From contig JASANE010028048.1 in assembly GCA_030248225.1 (NCBI GenBank), positions 62,001 to 126,000 on the forward strand: a DNA stretch of 64,000 bases, read 5' to 3'. Below the pieces are notes generated by a model. It was not told the DNA's origin. It ran no database searches and was given only the letters and a program-made list of their open reading frames with translations. This DNA comes from Trileptium ribeirensis (taxonomy: Eukaryota; Nematoda; Enoplea; Enoplida; Thoracostomopsidae). Both the position numbers and the translations under genes were made by a program. Each line of letters opens with the position of its first letter. Within the stretch, counting starts at the first letter, position 1. Below, piece by piece: positions 12,220 to 25,391 of the stretch.

Positions 12220-15200
12220 AAATAGACTTTCATGCTTTACTCTGATTAGTAGAAAAAGGAAAAGTTTGTGAACGATGGGCGCGTCAACATATATGTGATA
12301 TCTATAGTTTTACCTTGGTTTCTTCAAATTTGAAAAGTGACAGCCCGATACCCCTAGTTCAGAAACATTGATGCCCCGGTTCATATACCTTGCAAAAATT
12401 AAACGTACGGAATAGCACCATAAGGATAAAACTGGTTTCTCCAAATAGGACGGCGGAGAGGAAGCCCCTGAGTATACGCTTCACCTAGGCTGCTTCCAGT
12501 TAATGCGCGACAAATTGACAGTTATTTTCCTTATGGGCTAAAAATATGCGAGTTTTTCTCGGTTTAGCCAAAAAATACACAAATTTTTAGCTGCCAAAAT
12601 ATGCTAACATTTCCCTGTTATAAATATTCACATTTGCAAGTCACAGTCTTTGAATTACAGATATCTGACGTTTTCTGATAATTACAGTAGTTCATGGTCC
12701 GCAACTCAACTGGTGGACCCTCAGATCACCGGGAGAAATCGCCCACTAGGTAATTTCAGTTTTAGGCAGGTTCGAAATCGACAGACCCCAGGTCATTCCC
12801 CAAGTATAGTTTTTGTAGTTTGAAGAGGCTAGCAAAATATGTCAAACAAAACCATTTTATTAAATAATAAAGATAATTCTAGGCTTGAATAGAAGATCAA
12901 AACTTATTCCGATAGCATCAAACATACCGTGGTTCGGCATCGGGAAAGTAATGTTTGACACTACCGAGAATATGTTTTATCAGATGCAACGAATCGCAAC
13001 CTTCTTCCGTAAGTCGAATATGAAGCTTTCGATTATCCAAACCGCCAACAACCTAAAAGCAAAATACAGATCACCACGTGAAAAGACGTTCATTATTAAT
13101 TACCGCAATATTTCTACAGCTAACCTTATGTTTGGGCTAAAGCTAACTCATGTGGTGAGGAGGAACTGAATGAGTGAGGCTAATCTCCGTTCTGTGCTTA
13201 ACCAAGGTTCAAAATCGAACTTATTGAGCAGGCACACGATAAAATTCAATATAATAGTGCAACGCTAAACATACGAACTGAAGCAATTGATTCCTGGCTA
13301 CAACCGGAGAATGTAGCATCACATCTGCTTCCTGCATGAGACGTAGCAATGATGTGATGTTTCTCACCACTTCGGCTAACACAATAATGTTAAAACCAGC
13401 ATCGAATAAAAAATTGCACAAACCAATCAATCCAACAACGAGTTATGTACGATGCCGACAAACTGGCTTGTCCACAGCCCTCCGAAAAGTGGGAGACATT
13501 GGGGGCCCATATTCATTCTTGGGAAAAAAGGGGGGCAAATTTTGCTCAAAACTGCTAAATATTTTCATGCAATTTTATCATCGCGCAAGTATTTTAGCGC
13601 TGTAAAACGTTTTAGCAATAGAAATAGCGGTGATTAATGTTTTAACAACATTGTTCCTTACAGAATTCCCCTCAAAAACATTAAAATGTTATGTATAAAC
13701 TATTTCTCGCTCATTATGCCCGACACATATCAGTAGTAAGCTTACGCGTTAAAAATATTTTTGGGTAAACTGATTATACAAAGATTCTTGCTTGGGTATT
13801 GGACAAAACCACTACGAATACAGATGAGTATATTAGTATTAGTGGTTAAACCTGAGTTTTGAAATCGAAAGTGCTTCCAGCCAGAAGTGACTACATAAGA
13901 GAGTCACTTTAAGGCGGAAGGGAGGGATCTCTCGGGATTTTATAGCGCCCCATGTTTTCGGCTGTGTTTCTCCGGGTACATTTTGGCTTCTCTCTCTTTA
14001 GGTGACATCAAAAATATAAGCTTTAATCGAAACTTTTATAATAAAAGTCAATAATTATTCATATTCTATTTTATTTAGATAATTCATGATAAATTCTCCA
14101 GTAAATACAGCGCGTCCTACTGAAATTAGCATAAAAGATATGCAACAAAACATTATGTTGTAAAAGCATAGAAAACGCGAAAAAATGCAATTACACGGCC
14201 CCATCCAACCTGGAACAAACCCCTGGGTTGTAGCTGCGGCCCTCAGATGCCATTTTGTTCCTGTGTGCCAGCCAAAGAGACATGGAATTAAAGTTTTATC
14301 ACTAATTTATGTACGCATTACTATATCATATGTATTGTTTTTGCTTAACACTATAAATTATTTTTCATTGGGAACACCAAGAAATAAATATCACCAAATA
14401 ATTGCACTGTGTAGTATTATTAGTACGAGTGAAAGAACCTGCTAATTGTAAATGCCAGGGTACATTAAATCATCTCAGATTTTTAAAAATAGCCAAAGCA
14501 GCAAAAAAACAAATCTAGGCAACTAAAATACACAAAAGACCGACTTGATCAAATCCATAGATACAAACAATAAGATCCACGAAAAATACCACATTTATAA
14601 ATCACTTATAAGACCATCCGCTTACGTCAATAGGTGTAGTTGCTTCTAACGAAGAGAACTGAAGCAAGTGGTATGATGTCTCCAGCTAAAACAATAAAAA
14701 ATAGATAAATACGCGATGAAACGTAGCACTAATATATAATAACCTTGAAAATTCTCATTTACTATCGAATTTCATGTTCAATATTCATATTAATTAACAT
14801 TGAAGATATATAATCTATTACATAATGCTATGCAAACAAGTTTAGGAAAAGAATTTCTAAACGCTATTTTTTATCATTTTTGCTGCACTAATCTCCCACG
14901 CAACACACTAAAACGGCAATGTACAATCAAACCATAATGTATGATCAAGATTAGGGTTTCTACACGAAAATACATAAAGTTGCAAGAATATTATTTAAGC
15001 ACATTTTCGAATCCGCACTACGAAACCAAAAAGCAACTTTTGAGCCTGTGGATTTCGCTTTCGTCAGTCCCTGAAAGAAATATCTGAATTATACCCAGTA
15101 GTGTACGTAGTTGTTATTACCAAACGAAAATCTGTAGATACATCCGACAAGCATATTACATATCTTGCGTCGGAACTCGGAGTCAAAATGCATGCAGCAG

Positions 15201-16349
15201 TGGCACTTGTACATGAGAATTACCTGGTAAAAATACATTTGCTGTTGATGTTTGTCATAAGAAACTAAGCGGCTTAAATAACGATATAGTTAGCAAACAA
15301 CTACAAAGAGCACTTCACCAATTATAAATATGTTTGGTTGACTCGCGTTATCTCCATATACCTTATAAACTTCTTAGTAGTAAATGACTGCTGACAAATA
15401 GAAAAATCTATTCCAGAGCGAACACAGATTGAAAATACTCAAAATCAGACAAGCTTACCGCAATAATGTCCGGATTTGCGTTTGTTGGGGATGAACTATG
15501 GGATTACGTATAAGGTTAATTAGCTTTTAAAAAAATTGGTTTCATTATATTAACACCATATGTTGGCTGTTATTAACTCTGCGGGACGTTACCGTAGCAA
15601 AAGTTGGTAAATTTTGGCACCAAACACAGCTAAATTTCGCCATATTTCCATATGCATGTATCTAACTCAATCGAACGTGTCTTTAGGTTTTTAGGGTTGC
15701 TAAATACGATAAACTCAGTTGTGTTTGCATGCTATGCGTCAAATAAGACAATTTTTAAGGGCCATGCAAAGCAAAAATCACTCTTCAAGTTAAATTTGTC
15801 TTAAAATTTGTGATTAGATTTGAAACATTTTGGCTTTTTTGTGAATGGAAGAAGAAATAGATAATTCTTCGGTTTTGGTATATATAACTAAAATTACCGT
15901 AGCGTTTCATTGAATTATTGCCTGTGTGTAACTGCTATAATGGGACTTTAAGCGGGCTTACCACATTCGCTCCGTTTAGAGTTACTACTATAGGGAGACG
16001 TACACAACGGGATAGTTGAGCATATATACTCCATTATTGTGTATTCAGGAACTCCTCCCAATGTAAATTTACATACAGAATGAAATGCTCCATGAAATGA
16101 GATCAAAAACACCCACATAGCTAGCGCGGTTGCTCAGATATTAATGTTTCTTGTATTTTAGGTCATATTGGCCCATTCAAAAGCCCAATTTGACCAAACA
16201 CTGCAGCGTGAGTGATGACAATACTTACACTCACTCACAAAAAAGATGAATTGCTCTGAACAAATAAAATCAGAAACACCCATATAGCTCAAGCGGTACG
16301 TGAAATGAAATAAAAGAGAACCTTCCGGAAGGAAGGTATGTCCAGAAAT
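12220..16349. other. Unassigned AT-rich DNA
   Basis: Several 60-95-codon frames exist (for example 12,885-13,169 plus), but none gives a protein I recognise. The 12.5-12.65 kb stretch contains repeated TTTAGCCAAAAAAT-like motifs that recur near 25.75 kb. I see no RNA gene. Confidence 0.35.
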
Positions 16350-18290
16350 CCGCCGCAGCAATTGCCCGTGGATATCGAACGACACTCTCAACATTGTAAA
16401 CATGCGTCGTACCGCTAACTGTCGTCTATTCAGGTCACACTTGGGACATCTTATACGCAGATCTTTGAAAAGAGATGAGTCCCAAAGCCTCAAAAATGCA
16501 AGCCGCATCAGACTGTGGTGATACGATCCAGGAACTGTCCAAAACAAAGCGTCCATGTCTACCTAACACCGTGTTATCAGCCACTGTTGATCAAATCTGT
16601 TTCCCTGAACAGCAATCTAATAGATGGGTTGAATACCTCTCCTCACTGTATAACGTGCCCGACGCACCGAATCTGGATATTGCGCTGCAACATGATCAGC
16701 CGAACCAGTCAAACCGCCAACGTTTGAAGAAATCCGCTCTGCAACAAAAGACCTGAAAAAACGAAAAGCTGCAGGCATATGTGATCTGCCACCTGAGATC
16801 TCCAAAGCTTTAGATGACTCGAATCTCACTATTATCCAGAAAATCATACTGCTAGTCTGGTCCTGCCGTTGTGTCCCACAACATTTCAAACATGGCATAA
16901 TTGTACCTGTGTACAAAAAAGGGCCAAAGCATGATTGCCGTAACTATCGTGGCATAACGCTTCTATCTATTGCGGGTAAAATCCTTGCTGCCATAATACG
17001 CAAAAGACTCGAATCCCTGTACGAGTCGTTTCTCAATGACCAACAAGCTGGATTTCGCAAAAGCAGCGGATGCACGGGTCAAATATTCACTGTCCGCCGA
17101 TACATTGCACGACTCCGCCATGGATAACCGACTGTCGCATGCTGCAGCATATGGTAGTGTACATCGCCTATCAATGTGGAATGTTCTACGCCAGTACGGT
17201 GTGCCCGAGATATTCATTGATATTCTTCGTAGTGCATACACCGGTGCGAACTCCGTGGTCAGAACCATTCTGGGCAACTCAAAGCCGTTTCCAATTTCAA
17301 CTGATGTCCGACAAAGGTGTATCCTATCACCGCTTCTATTCAACCTGGTGCTTAACTGGATTCTTACGCAAGCTGTCCCCGAGGGATGTGGTGTTCAATG
17401 CAGCACGGTGGACAACATAAGTGAACTGTCCTATGCCGATGACATTGATATTTTCCAGTCCGATGAAACGTCCAGCCAAGACGTGCTGAACCGTATTGTA
17501 TCTCATGCTGAGAAGCTGAGGCTACGCATCAAGCCGGCTAAAACCAAGTGCATGCACCTCCACCTGCCTCTGGCTCCAAGGCTGCAAATATATGGTGAAC
17601 CTATTGAAGTCACAGATGATTTCCCATATCTGGGTTCAATCGTCAGCTCACGCTATACTTCAGCCACTGACGGTATAACCTGTCGAATAGCAAAAGCATC
17701 GGCCGAATTTAACCAGCTTAAAAAGCAAGTCTTCAGACGTCCTGGTCTTTCTGTGAAGCTCAAGCTGTGCATTTTCAATACCTCTGTGATATCGGTGCTC
17801 TTGTACGTTTCGGAAACCTGGACCATTACTCAAAACGAAGCACATCGGCTCGAGTATTTCCAGATGAATGGACTACGCAAATTTCTTGGAGTATCCAGTC
17901 TGCAAAGACTTACAAACACAGCAATACGTGTAGCGTAGTGTTACCAACCTAATGTCAAAGAGATGATTCAAAAGCGTCGGCTGCGTTCGTTCGGACACGG
18001 TGCCCGTATGCCTTCGTCACGTCGATGTCACCATATTTGGCTCAACCCAAAACTGGCCCATTAGCGCTGTACCAGATCAGCCTCTAAGGCTACGTGGGAC
18101 TCATTGGTCCAAAAAGCTCTGTCTTTCATAAAATAAACCCACGGATCGGTCAACTGGAGCAACAACTACATTACAATAGTTGCGGATCTGGCAAGCGACC
18201 GTACATAATGGCGACAAATCATTCGGGGGCAGGCCACAGCAGAACCACAGATTCAAGCTCTACGGCCTTAAGTAAGTTCAAGCTCAAGCG
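16350..18290 (+). pseudogene. RTE-like non-LTR retrotransposon ORF, endonuclease lost, reverse transcriptase decayed
   Basis: The coding trace begins in the linker after the endonuclease (PWISNDTL near 16,363; LKRDESQSLKNA). It continues with FEEIRSATKDLKKRKAAG, then NYRGITLLSIAGKI and DQQAGFRKSSGCT. The RT core follows with PLLFNLVLNW and SYADDIDIF (the YADD at 17,432-17,443 is intact), then YLGSIVSS, LLYVSETWT and RRLRSFGHGARMP. At least four frame changes are visible (near 16,490, 16,690, 17,100 and 17,950). In motif A the usual AFDS is AYGS, so the catalytic Asp is Gly (17,153-17,155), and a few codons before it are missing. The NYRG/YLGS/ETW signature suggests the RTE group; the clade is inferred, reverse transcriptase identity is firm. 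No functional product is expected. Confidence 0.85.
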
Positions 18291-19521
18291 GTTATGAACA
18301 TATTGCCGTTCTCATGGACCCATGAGAAATCTCTTGTGATCCAAACCCTACTACAACCTAAATAAGCAGTGCGGCAAAAAATTACACATGGTCCAATAGC
18401 GGCCTTATTTGATCCATAAAACGAGCTCAACTGGACATAAGAATATACATCGGCTGTCGCGTTACAAAAAATCAAGTGGTTTTTTCGGGCCCCGCTCCGA
18501 GCTCCTTTAGCTCGCTTTTCGGGGAAGACGTCTGACTCGGGCTCCACGCCCAGCTGAACGGCACAAATAAAAATTTCAAGCCTTCAAAATGAGCTATTGC
18601 GCGAATCAGTCCGAACAGACAACGTTGAGTTATGCGTGTCACCCTAAAAACCCAATAACGGACATTGTCAAATCTCGCCACAATACAGCTAATAAGAACT
18701 CGTCGCTTCGCTTACTACATTCAGAATTCAATAACTAATGAAACTACATCACAAGCAGTAAAAATATGAGAATAAAATGGAGTATGTGTATCTTTAAATC
18801 CTTAAATTCTTTCCGATTTCGAAGAGGGCAGATACTTGGCTACCAAATTGCTACAAATGAAGAGATGTTTTGAATTTTATGCGAACACTAAGATCTACAC
18901 ACGGTTTTTGTTATAACACTTGATACAGCATATCGCATTACACTCTAATTAAAGTGACAAAAATATTGTTACAACGCAATTTAAACCTATTGCCTGTTAT
19001 TAAGAAACGGGCTATTGAAAAACTCACCTGTAATTTACTGACAAACCGTCCAGTCAGAATGAACAACCGAAACTTTGATATTACCTGCAACAAAGATATT
19101 ACAGGATTAGATTAGTAATAATTAATTCGTACTAACTAATAATGGCTTGACTTCCACATATGATTATAACACCACAAACTATAACAAGTCCACCGTAGTA
19201 CACATTTTCCCTAAGCTTTGCCAATCTTCTAGCATGTGAAGTTGAAGTATATCCTTCAAAATTTCGCATTAAATTTTCAATTTTTTGGGGTACATAACGA
19301 TAGGGCGATAGGGCGAAAAATCCAGTGGCAATTTATAATAAAATGCTTTAAATATTTGAAAAAGTTACAGTTGTAGCACAGGCCATAACAGATTCCAAGA
19401 CAAGACAAGTTGGTGAAGCCAACTACATATATATTGCTTAACTACGGCGCAATTGATAGTTTAACACAGTATTGTCTAGAAACAGACCAACACCATGGTC
19501 ATTATGATTTCGATACATAAC
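18291..19521. other. Unassigned DNA
   Basis: A GC-richer patch at 18,470-18,560 (TCGGGCCCCGCTCCGAGC) interrupts AT-rich sequence. No gene or repeat family recognised. Confidence 0.35.
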
Positions 19522-19907
19522 TGGGCTCTCTAAATTGGGGGGCCTGGCATTTTCGGTTCTCCCTGGTTCAAAACAGGTGCCCCAAATTAACGCCCCCTGG
19601 CAAAATTTTGGGCTCCCCAAGGTTCACCGCCGCTTAGAAAATTTGTTTGTTTACAATCGGTCCAAAGTACAAAAGATTTGATCAAAATTTGTACTAAAAT
19701 TCCGTTCTGAAACAAAAATTTCGCAAATTTTGTGAAAATTTGCTTCAAAATAGCTTTTTCTATCCATCGAAAGTGTTTCTAACCCGATTTTTAACCGTTT
19801 TTCTCTTGAGAAAATGCCCCCCTGGCAAAATCGGGCGCCCCCCGGTCCGAAACCACGGGCCCCATAGTTCATGCACCTGCCAAAATTTTCAGCGAACGGA
19901 GAGCCCA
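19522..19907 (+). mobile_element. T2 MITE-like element, copy A
   Basis: It runs from CTGGGCTCTC (first base 19,521) to GAGAGCCCA. Inside are CAAAACAGGTGCC, CCCCCTGGCAAAATTTTG, GATCAAAATTTGTAC, AAATTTCGCAAATTTTGTG, TTTTTAACCGTTTTTCTC and CTGGCAAAATCGGGCGCC in the order found in copy B. The last three bases of the right TIR look deleted. With that allowed for, CATAA flanks both sides as a 5-bp duplication. No coding capacity. Confidence 0.75.
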
Positions 19908-20019
19908 TAATACAAAAGTTTTAATGCTGTAATACATTAATAGCTATTAGCGCACCCACCTTTGCTACAGACGTGAGAATTTAGGCTCACATCTCGGGAC
20001 GGATCTATAGCAGAGCCGA

Positions 20020-20420
20020 CCTGCGATTATTAGTGAAAAGTGAGCCGATGATGTGTCTGTGAAAGCCTAGTTTATGTGCGAAATCTGTGATCGGCTCATA
20101 AAAGCTCTTTTTTATAACACAACAAACACAATTGTAACTGTTGATATATTGTACCATACTCAGCCGACAGCCAGAAAGAACATCTGAGACAACCTCGAAT
20201 GGAATATGTATATATAAATCGTTTGCATATTTCTCTTTTCTTTAGAAACGCAAACTTTTATTATTAAGAGCCTAAGAGCCGAGTCGAACCTGGATTTCCA
20301 TCGGAAGAGCCGAGATGAACGAGCCGAACATTGTCCATGAAGAGCCAAGCCTAAGACTTGTCTGTGCGTGCCGAGCCGCACATGGTTCTCGAAGGTCCGA
20401 GCCAGAGCCAGACAAACTGG
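20020..20420. repeat. Cluster of GAGCC(G/A)A motifs
   Basis: About ten GAGCC motifs (GAGCCGA in most) occur in 400 bases, plus inverted CGGCTC near 20,090. GTGAGCCGATGATGTG faces TGTGATCGGCTCAT, forming a local inverted repeat. The cluster could be a decayed satellite or TIR element; nothing else identifies it. Confidence 0.4.
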
Positions 20421-23400
20421 CCCTTTCTCACCTCTACTCTTCTCTTAACCCTGTACTTTAACATATGTACGGTGTTCGGAATATATATAAATCTGTGCTA
20501 AACGTAAAAACAAAACATGTGTCGAAACCAGCAAGGATCATCAGATTACGAAAGCAACCACTAAAACTTAACCAACAAACACAATACGAACCAAAAAACG
20601 AGTCTCTAGTTTGTCCGCCTTCAATCCTACTGCCACACGCGATACGAACCGACAATCCCAGAAGGGCGGGCCGAGTAGTTGCTTGCAATTGGCTAAAAAT
20701 TAAAGTATGTATAAATAATGAAGACCTATTACCAAAGAAACTGATTTCAATTAGTAAAAGCTATAGAATCCTGTCTTTCTTGACGAACACACTGTAAATA
20801 GATCAAGGAAAAAATGCACTAGTATTGGGAGTAATCCATTCCCTGAACATTTTGTCATGGGCAATGAACCGGCGGCTCCTGTTTGGAAGTCATGAATCAC
20901 CTGTTTTTATTTTAATTATACATACATGTTCAAGGTTCAAGGAACCAGTGAGGGTGCCGAGGCCTCTGGGGAGGACGGTCAACCAGCTGCCGGGGTGGGT
21001 GCGCGGCACTTCAGGGGTAACCCCCTATGACCATATACGATTTACCCACGGGCGCTCCCAAATTAAACAATAATTGTCAAAACTCTGTGTTTTCCTGAAA
21101 CAGTTAAAAATCGCGCCAGAAACGCTGCTAAAATGCAACTATTTCCCAGCAACTTTTTTTATAAAGTTTATGTATTTTTAGCTTAGTATTTCGTTGTTTT
21201 TTGTCATTTGACGGTGCTGTACCGTTTGGGAATCTAGAATTTTTACCAGAGATCGCTGAACCAGAGATATTAAAATTTGCCATAGTACACGAACCGACAG
21301 GCACCCGTTTTTTGCTTAATCACACCACACACACAAATTTAGAATGCGCAGATATTAAATCCTGAGTGGAGAGATTGGAACGAGCGTTGCGAAAAATTCT
21401 CACTGGACATAGTTGCAAATGTCGACCGTGTCCGTTTCTGGGTTTTTGGGGGTGGCACGCATAACAAATTTCAGCAGGACGGATTGACTTGTGCAATAGC
21501 TCATTAGAAAGCTTAAAATTTCTATTTGTGGTTTTGGTAGATGCAAAAACGGATTCCAACTTCTACAGGTCGTAAAAGTGCCAAATGGGTAGGAGCCGGG
21601 TCAAAACGGGGTCCGACAAAACTTTATGGATGGCATCTCGACAACTGGTGAAGATACCTTAGCCAAATTAGCCTCATTTTATAAGGAAAAAATCTCTATA
21701 AGGCCGTGTATCACGCTTTGTTACTCATTAAGGATGCATGATCTGGGTTAAAAAATGGGTCTGTAAAGGGTCCACGAGATCCAAAATATACGAAAAAGAC
21801 AATATATCCGCAACGGATTGATCTATATGGGTATTATTGGTCTCATTCTGCAAAGCAATTGTCCCTTTATATAGCACAATTTTCGCAGCAAGATTGGCTC
21901 AAATTTCTATAGAAAAACGCATAGATCCAACCGTTGCAAATCAGCTTTCCCGTCCACAGTAGGGATGGGGACTCAAGGTTTTCCAAATCCCCCATGTACA
22001 TATCCGTCCCTCACTCAGCCGAAACCCCATGGTCAACTAAATCCAAAAATTTATTATAATATATATATATGTCTGAAAATTCTATACTTTTAAACATTAA
22101 TCAACACTATTTGAGAATCCATTGTTTTATAGCTTGAAAATACATGCAAAGCAATGAAACTGCATGAAATATGGAAATAGTTATTATTTTTAAACAAAAT
22201 TTATCCCCCACGCTTTGAAAATTCTCCCAAGTAAAACGTGGGGGTCCCGAGGCCTCCCCCTCACCATTAGAACGGCTGCTGCCAGGACAGTACAGATATT
22301 TGCGCAAGTATATTACAAATATAAAATGGCATACAGGAAAATATATATATACCGGGATGCCGTTCATTCTCGTTGGATTATCCAGTGTACTAGCGAACAA
22401 TATTTTGTTCTATATATGCTATATATTTCCATATTTTGGATACTTCCAACTGTTGTGTACATAAATTTTATGGGTACACTGTGTTTTAACACTGGAAATC
22501 GTAATAAATGGTGAAAAAATTTAATTGTTAACAAAACAAGTTTCGAAACATTAATAATAATATTAATCATAAAACCAAAAGACGTAGTTGAAAATAGGGA
22601 GTGATTGGTTGGTTGTAGGTACGAACATGGAGACCCCAAGGTCTACACCTTTCTGATAGGCTTTGAACAGGGCAGGAAACAAGCACAAAAACATGACGTG
22701 TTAACACCGAATATTGCATAGGAAACAGAACAATTAAATCAAGTAACTGCAAGACCAAACTTTCTCAAAACAAATGGCAACTATTTTAGACAGAATCTCG
22801 ATGATTGAATACAATAGCTTTCGGCAAAAAGATACCAAATTTAAATTATAATAACATATATAAATGAATAACAACTTATAAGTATTGAATAGCTATTATT
22901 AATATATATTCCTTTTAAGTTGCAATTGCAGCGTGTTATGAAACGTATTGCACCAACATCATTGCAATACCAGAACATAAATAATAACCCCGAGACAATA
23001 AATCTTTTGTTCAACTTGCAAGAGAGCAGAAAGTACTATGGAACAGCTATAATTAATTAAACAGCATATATATACACTTTCTTACCTTTAATAAAGTTAT
23101 AAAATTCACTGAGGGATATGTGGGTTGACGGCGACATCGTCTGGAAAGCTACAACTATTGCAACTAAGTTCGACGTTAATCGTTCATATGATATCAAAAC
23201 TATAAATTTATCATTACATAAACGTAACGTTAGCCGTCGCACTATCCATAACGCAAATAATTATACAGATCATAAAATCTGAAATCTATTTTGAAATCTA
23301 AATAAACCACTGCCGACATGTTTAGTGGTTAAACTAGCCATACAGAGGTAGGGAAACCCGTAGCGAATAACTATTGAGCCAAAATAGCAAAGGGCATCCA

Positions 23401-23911
23401 GATATGACAAAACTTGGCTGTTCAAGCTAATGTTTGATTGTTTGCAACTGAATGAATTTGTGTATTTTTGAGACTGCATAATAACAAACATCGGAACATC
23501 GAAAAAGAAGATTGAAACAGTGATCCAGGTGGTGATTAAAAATTCCCCCAGTACATAAACCACGGCTCATTCATGCTGGCACAGCAATCTTATTTTATCG
23601 TTATTATGATTAAACATTATGCTTAGTCACGAATAACGCTGTAACAGGGTTTTTTGGTTATTCCGAGTGTGAAAAAGTTTGTGCATTCTCAAATTTCAGG
23701 GTGCAAAATCAAAAAGTTGCTCGAAACTTGCAGTCATGTCTTCCCATTCATATCTATGCATTGTATATGGTGCCATGTCTATTTATATAGCAATTTTTGT
23801 ATTAAGACCAAACGTCTTAGAATATATATATGTGTTTTATAAACTTGGTGTAAACAATGCCTTTCATGCCGTTGGTACTGACATGCCTTTCAAAACAAAA
23901 GAAATCTATTC
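20421..23911. other. Unassigned AT-rich DNA
   Basis: A short GC-rich patch at 20,940-21,060 (GAGGCCTCTGGGGAGGAC, AGGGGTAACCCCCTATG) resembles in composition the GC-rich repeats at 49.1 and 50.3 kb but does not share their motif order. CCCCCACG / CGTGGGGG at about 22,205-22,245 is a small inverted pair. No gene recognised. Confidence 0.35.
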
Positions 23912-24307
23912 TGGGCTCTCCAAATTGGGGTGGAGGGGTTCCCTGACATTTTTCGGTTCCGCGTAGTTCAAAACAGGTGCCCCCGGTTCGTGCCTCCTGG
24001 GAAAATATAGGGCTCACCCTGGTTCGTTGCTTCTTGGAATATTTTTTGATTCCAGTCGGTCCAAGATCTATAAAATTTGATCAAAAGTTGTACTAAAATT
24101 CCGAAGCCAAAAATTTCGCAAATTTCGTCAAAATTTGCTTCAATAGCGCTTTTTCTCTACATCGAAAGGGTTTTGACAGTGTTTGTAACAGATTTTTAAC
24201 CGTTTTTCTCTTGGCAAAATGCCCCCTGGCAAAATCGGGCGCCCCTTCCGGTTCGGAACCAGGGGGAGGCCTGCCCCTGGCAAAATTTTCAGCGAATGGA
24301 GAGCCCA
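23912..24307 (+). mobile_element. T2 MITE-like element, copy B, with 5-bp target duplication
   Basis: The ends are CTGGGCTCTCC (from 23,911) and GGAGAGCCCAG (to 24,308). CTATT lies directly outside both ends, a 5-bp target-site duplication. The interior follows copy A closely (ATTTCGCAAATTTCGTC, TTTTTAACCGTTTTTCTC, CTGGCAAAATCGGGCGCC). No open frame is shared among copies, so it is non-autonomous. TIR plus 5-bp duplication shows a cut-and-paste DNA transposon; I cannot name the superfamily. Confidence 0.8.
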
Positions 24308-24868
24308 GCTATTTGGTATTTAAATTAAAAAAATTTCTCGCAAAATTTAGTGTGCATTCTGAAATTGTGGTGTGCATTCTCAAATTTTAGTGTGCAAATG
24401 CAAAGGATTTTGCACAAAAAACCCTGCGCTGTAATACCTTTAAAAAATTGGTAAGACTTAGTTAGTCATTTCAAAGGTCTTATATATATATATATATATA
24501 ATTTTACAGTCATTGTGTAAGGTCCTATTGCTTCCTTAACATGTTGCTTTAGTGCTTATACGCATGCAGATATTTTTTCTAACCGTCTTGTTATAGATTT
24601 CTCTTTTATTAAACTTCCCGTAAAATTCTCTTTGCTCTCCCGTATAATGAGGGATGAAACTGTGTTAACACATATTTGAATCTAAAACACATTTACTTTA
24701 CCCAGAAATTGACCAATGTAATGAATTTTCCCAGCTGGTTCACAGAAAGCATTAATATGGACACAAAGCTCAAAAGCCAGTACTAAAAGTGCAAAAATTT
24801 GACATTCGCTTTACTTCTTTATCATTCGATCAACAGATAAAACAGTTATAGGCTTTTAACCTATTTCA
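24308..24868. other. Unassigned AT-rich DNA with a TA microsatellite
   Basis: TGTGCATTCT.AAATT occurs twice near 24,350-24,400 and a similar phrase near 23,680, before T2 copy B. No gene recognised. Confidence 0.35.
24481..24501. repeat. (TA)n microsatellite
   Basis: About ten uninterrupted TA units. Confidence 0.9.
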
Positions 24869-25391
24869 AGGGTGTCCGCGCATTTCCGGTCATGAATTTC
24901 CAGGATTTTTGGAGCGAATTTCCAGGATTTTTAAATGCAACAATATTGGTGAAGGGATGAATTTTTAAGCTTTGTAATGACTCTTTTTTCATTTCGAGTG
25001 CTTGTTTTTGGATTTCATTGGTAGCGGACACCCTGCGTCATACAATTTTCCCATAAGAAAAAATTAAGAGTTAATCTGTAATAACTGAAATCTGAAACCA
25101 GTAACCACAGACAAAGAAACAATGTTGTGGTTGAAGAACCTATACATATTCTGAAATTAATTAATGATTCAGAGGCGATGATAAATAATATATAAAAGTA
25201 TGGCTGGCGCTGATGTGGGAAAATCTGAGAGTAAGAATTTTTCAAAAAATACAAATTTTGTTGAAAAATGTTTATGAATTTCCAGGATTTTTGGGGCGAT
25301 TTTCCAGGATTTGCCTCTTTTTACACTACGACCCTATCAATTTCCAGGATGCAGAGCCAATTTCCAGGATTTTGCAGGACGCGGACACCCA
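24869..25391. mobile_element. T3, hAT-like MITE with TTTCCAGGATTT subrepeats
   Basis: The left end AGGGTGTCCGCG and right end CGCGGACACCCA are inverted repeats. The flanks CTATTTCA and GTATTTCT agree at 6 of 8 bases, fitting an aged 8-bp hAT-type duplication. A second GCGGACACCCT lies inside at 25,024-25,034, so a shorter element or an internal duplication is also possible. Six copies of AATTTCCAGGAT(TT) are present, in pairs about 21 bp apart near each end. No transposase frame. Confidence 0.6.

Noticed and set aside
16158..17343. Minus-strand ORFs of 99-132 codons over the RTE-like element
   Set aside because: They are shadows of the plus-strand reverse transcriptase, which has recognisable motifs in order.
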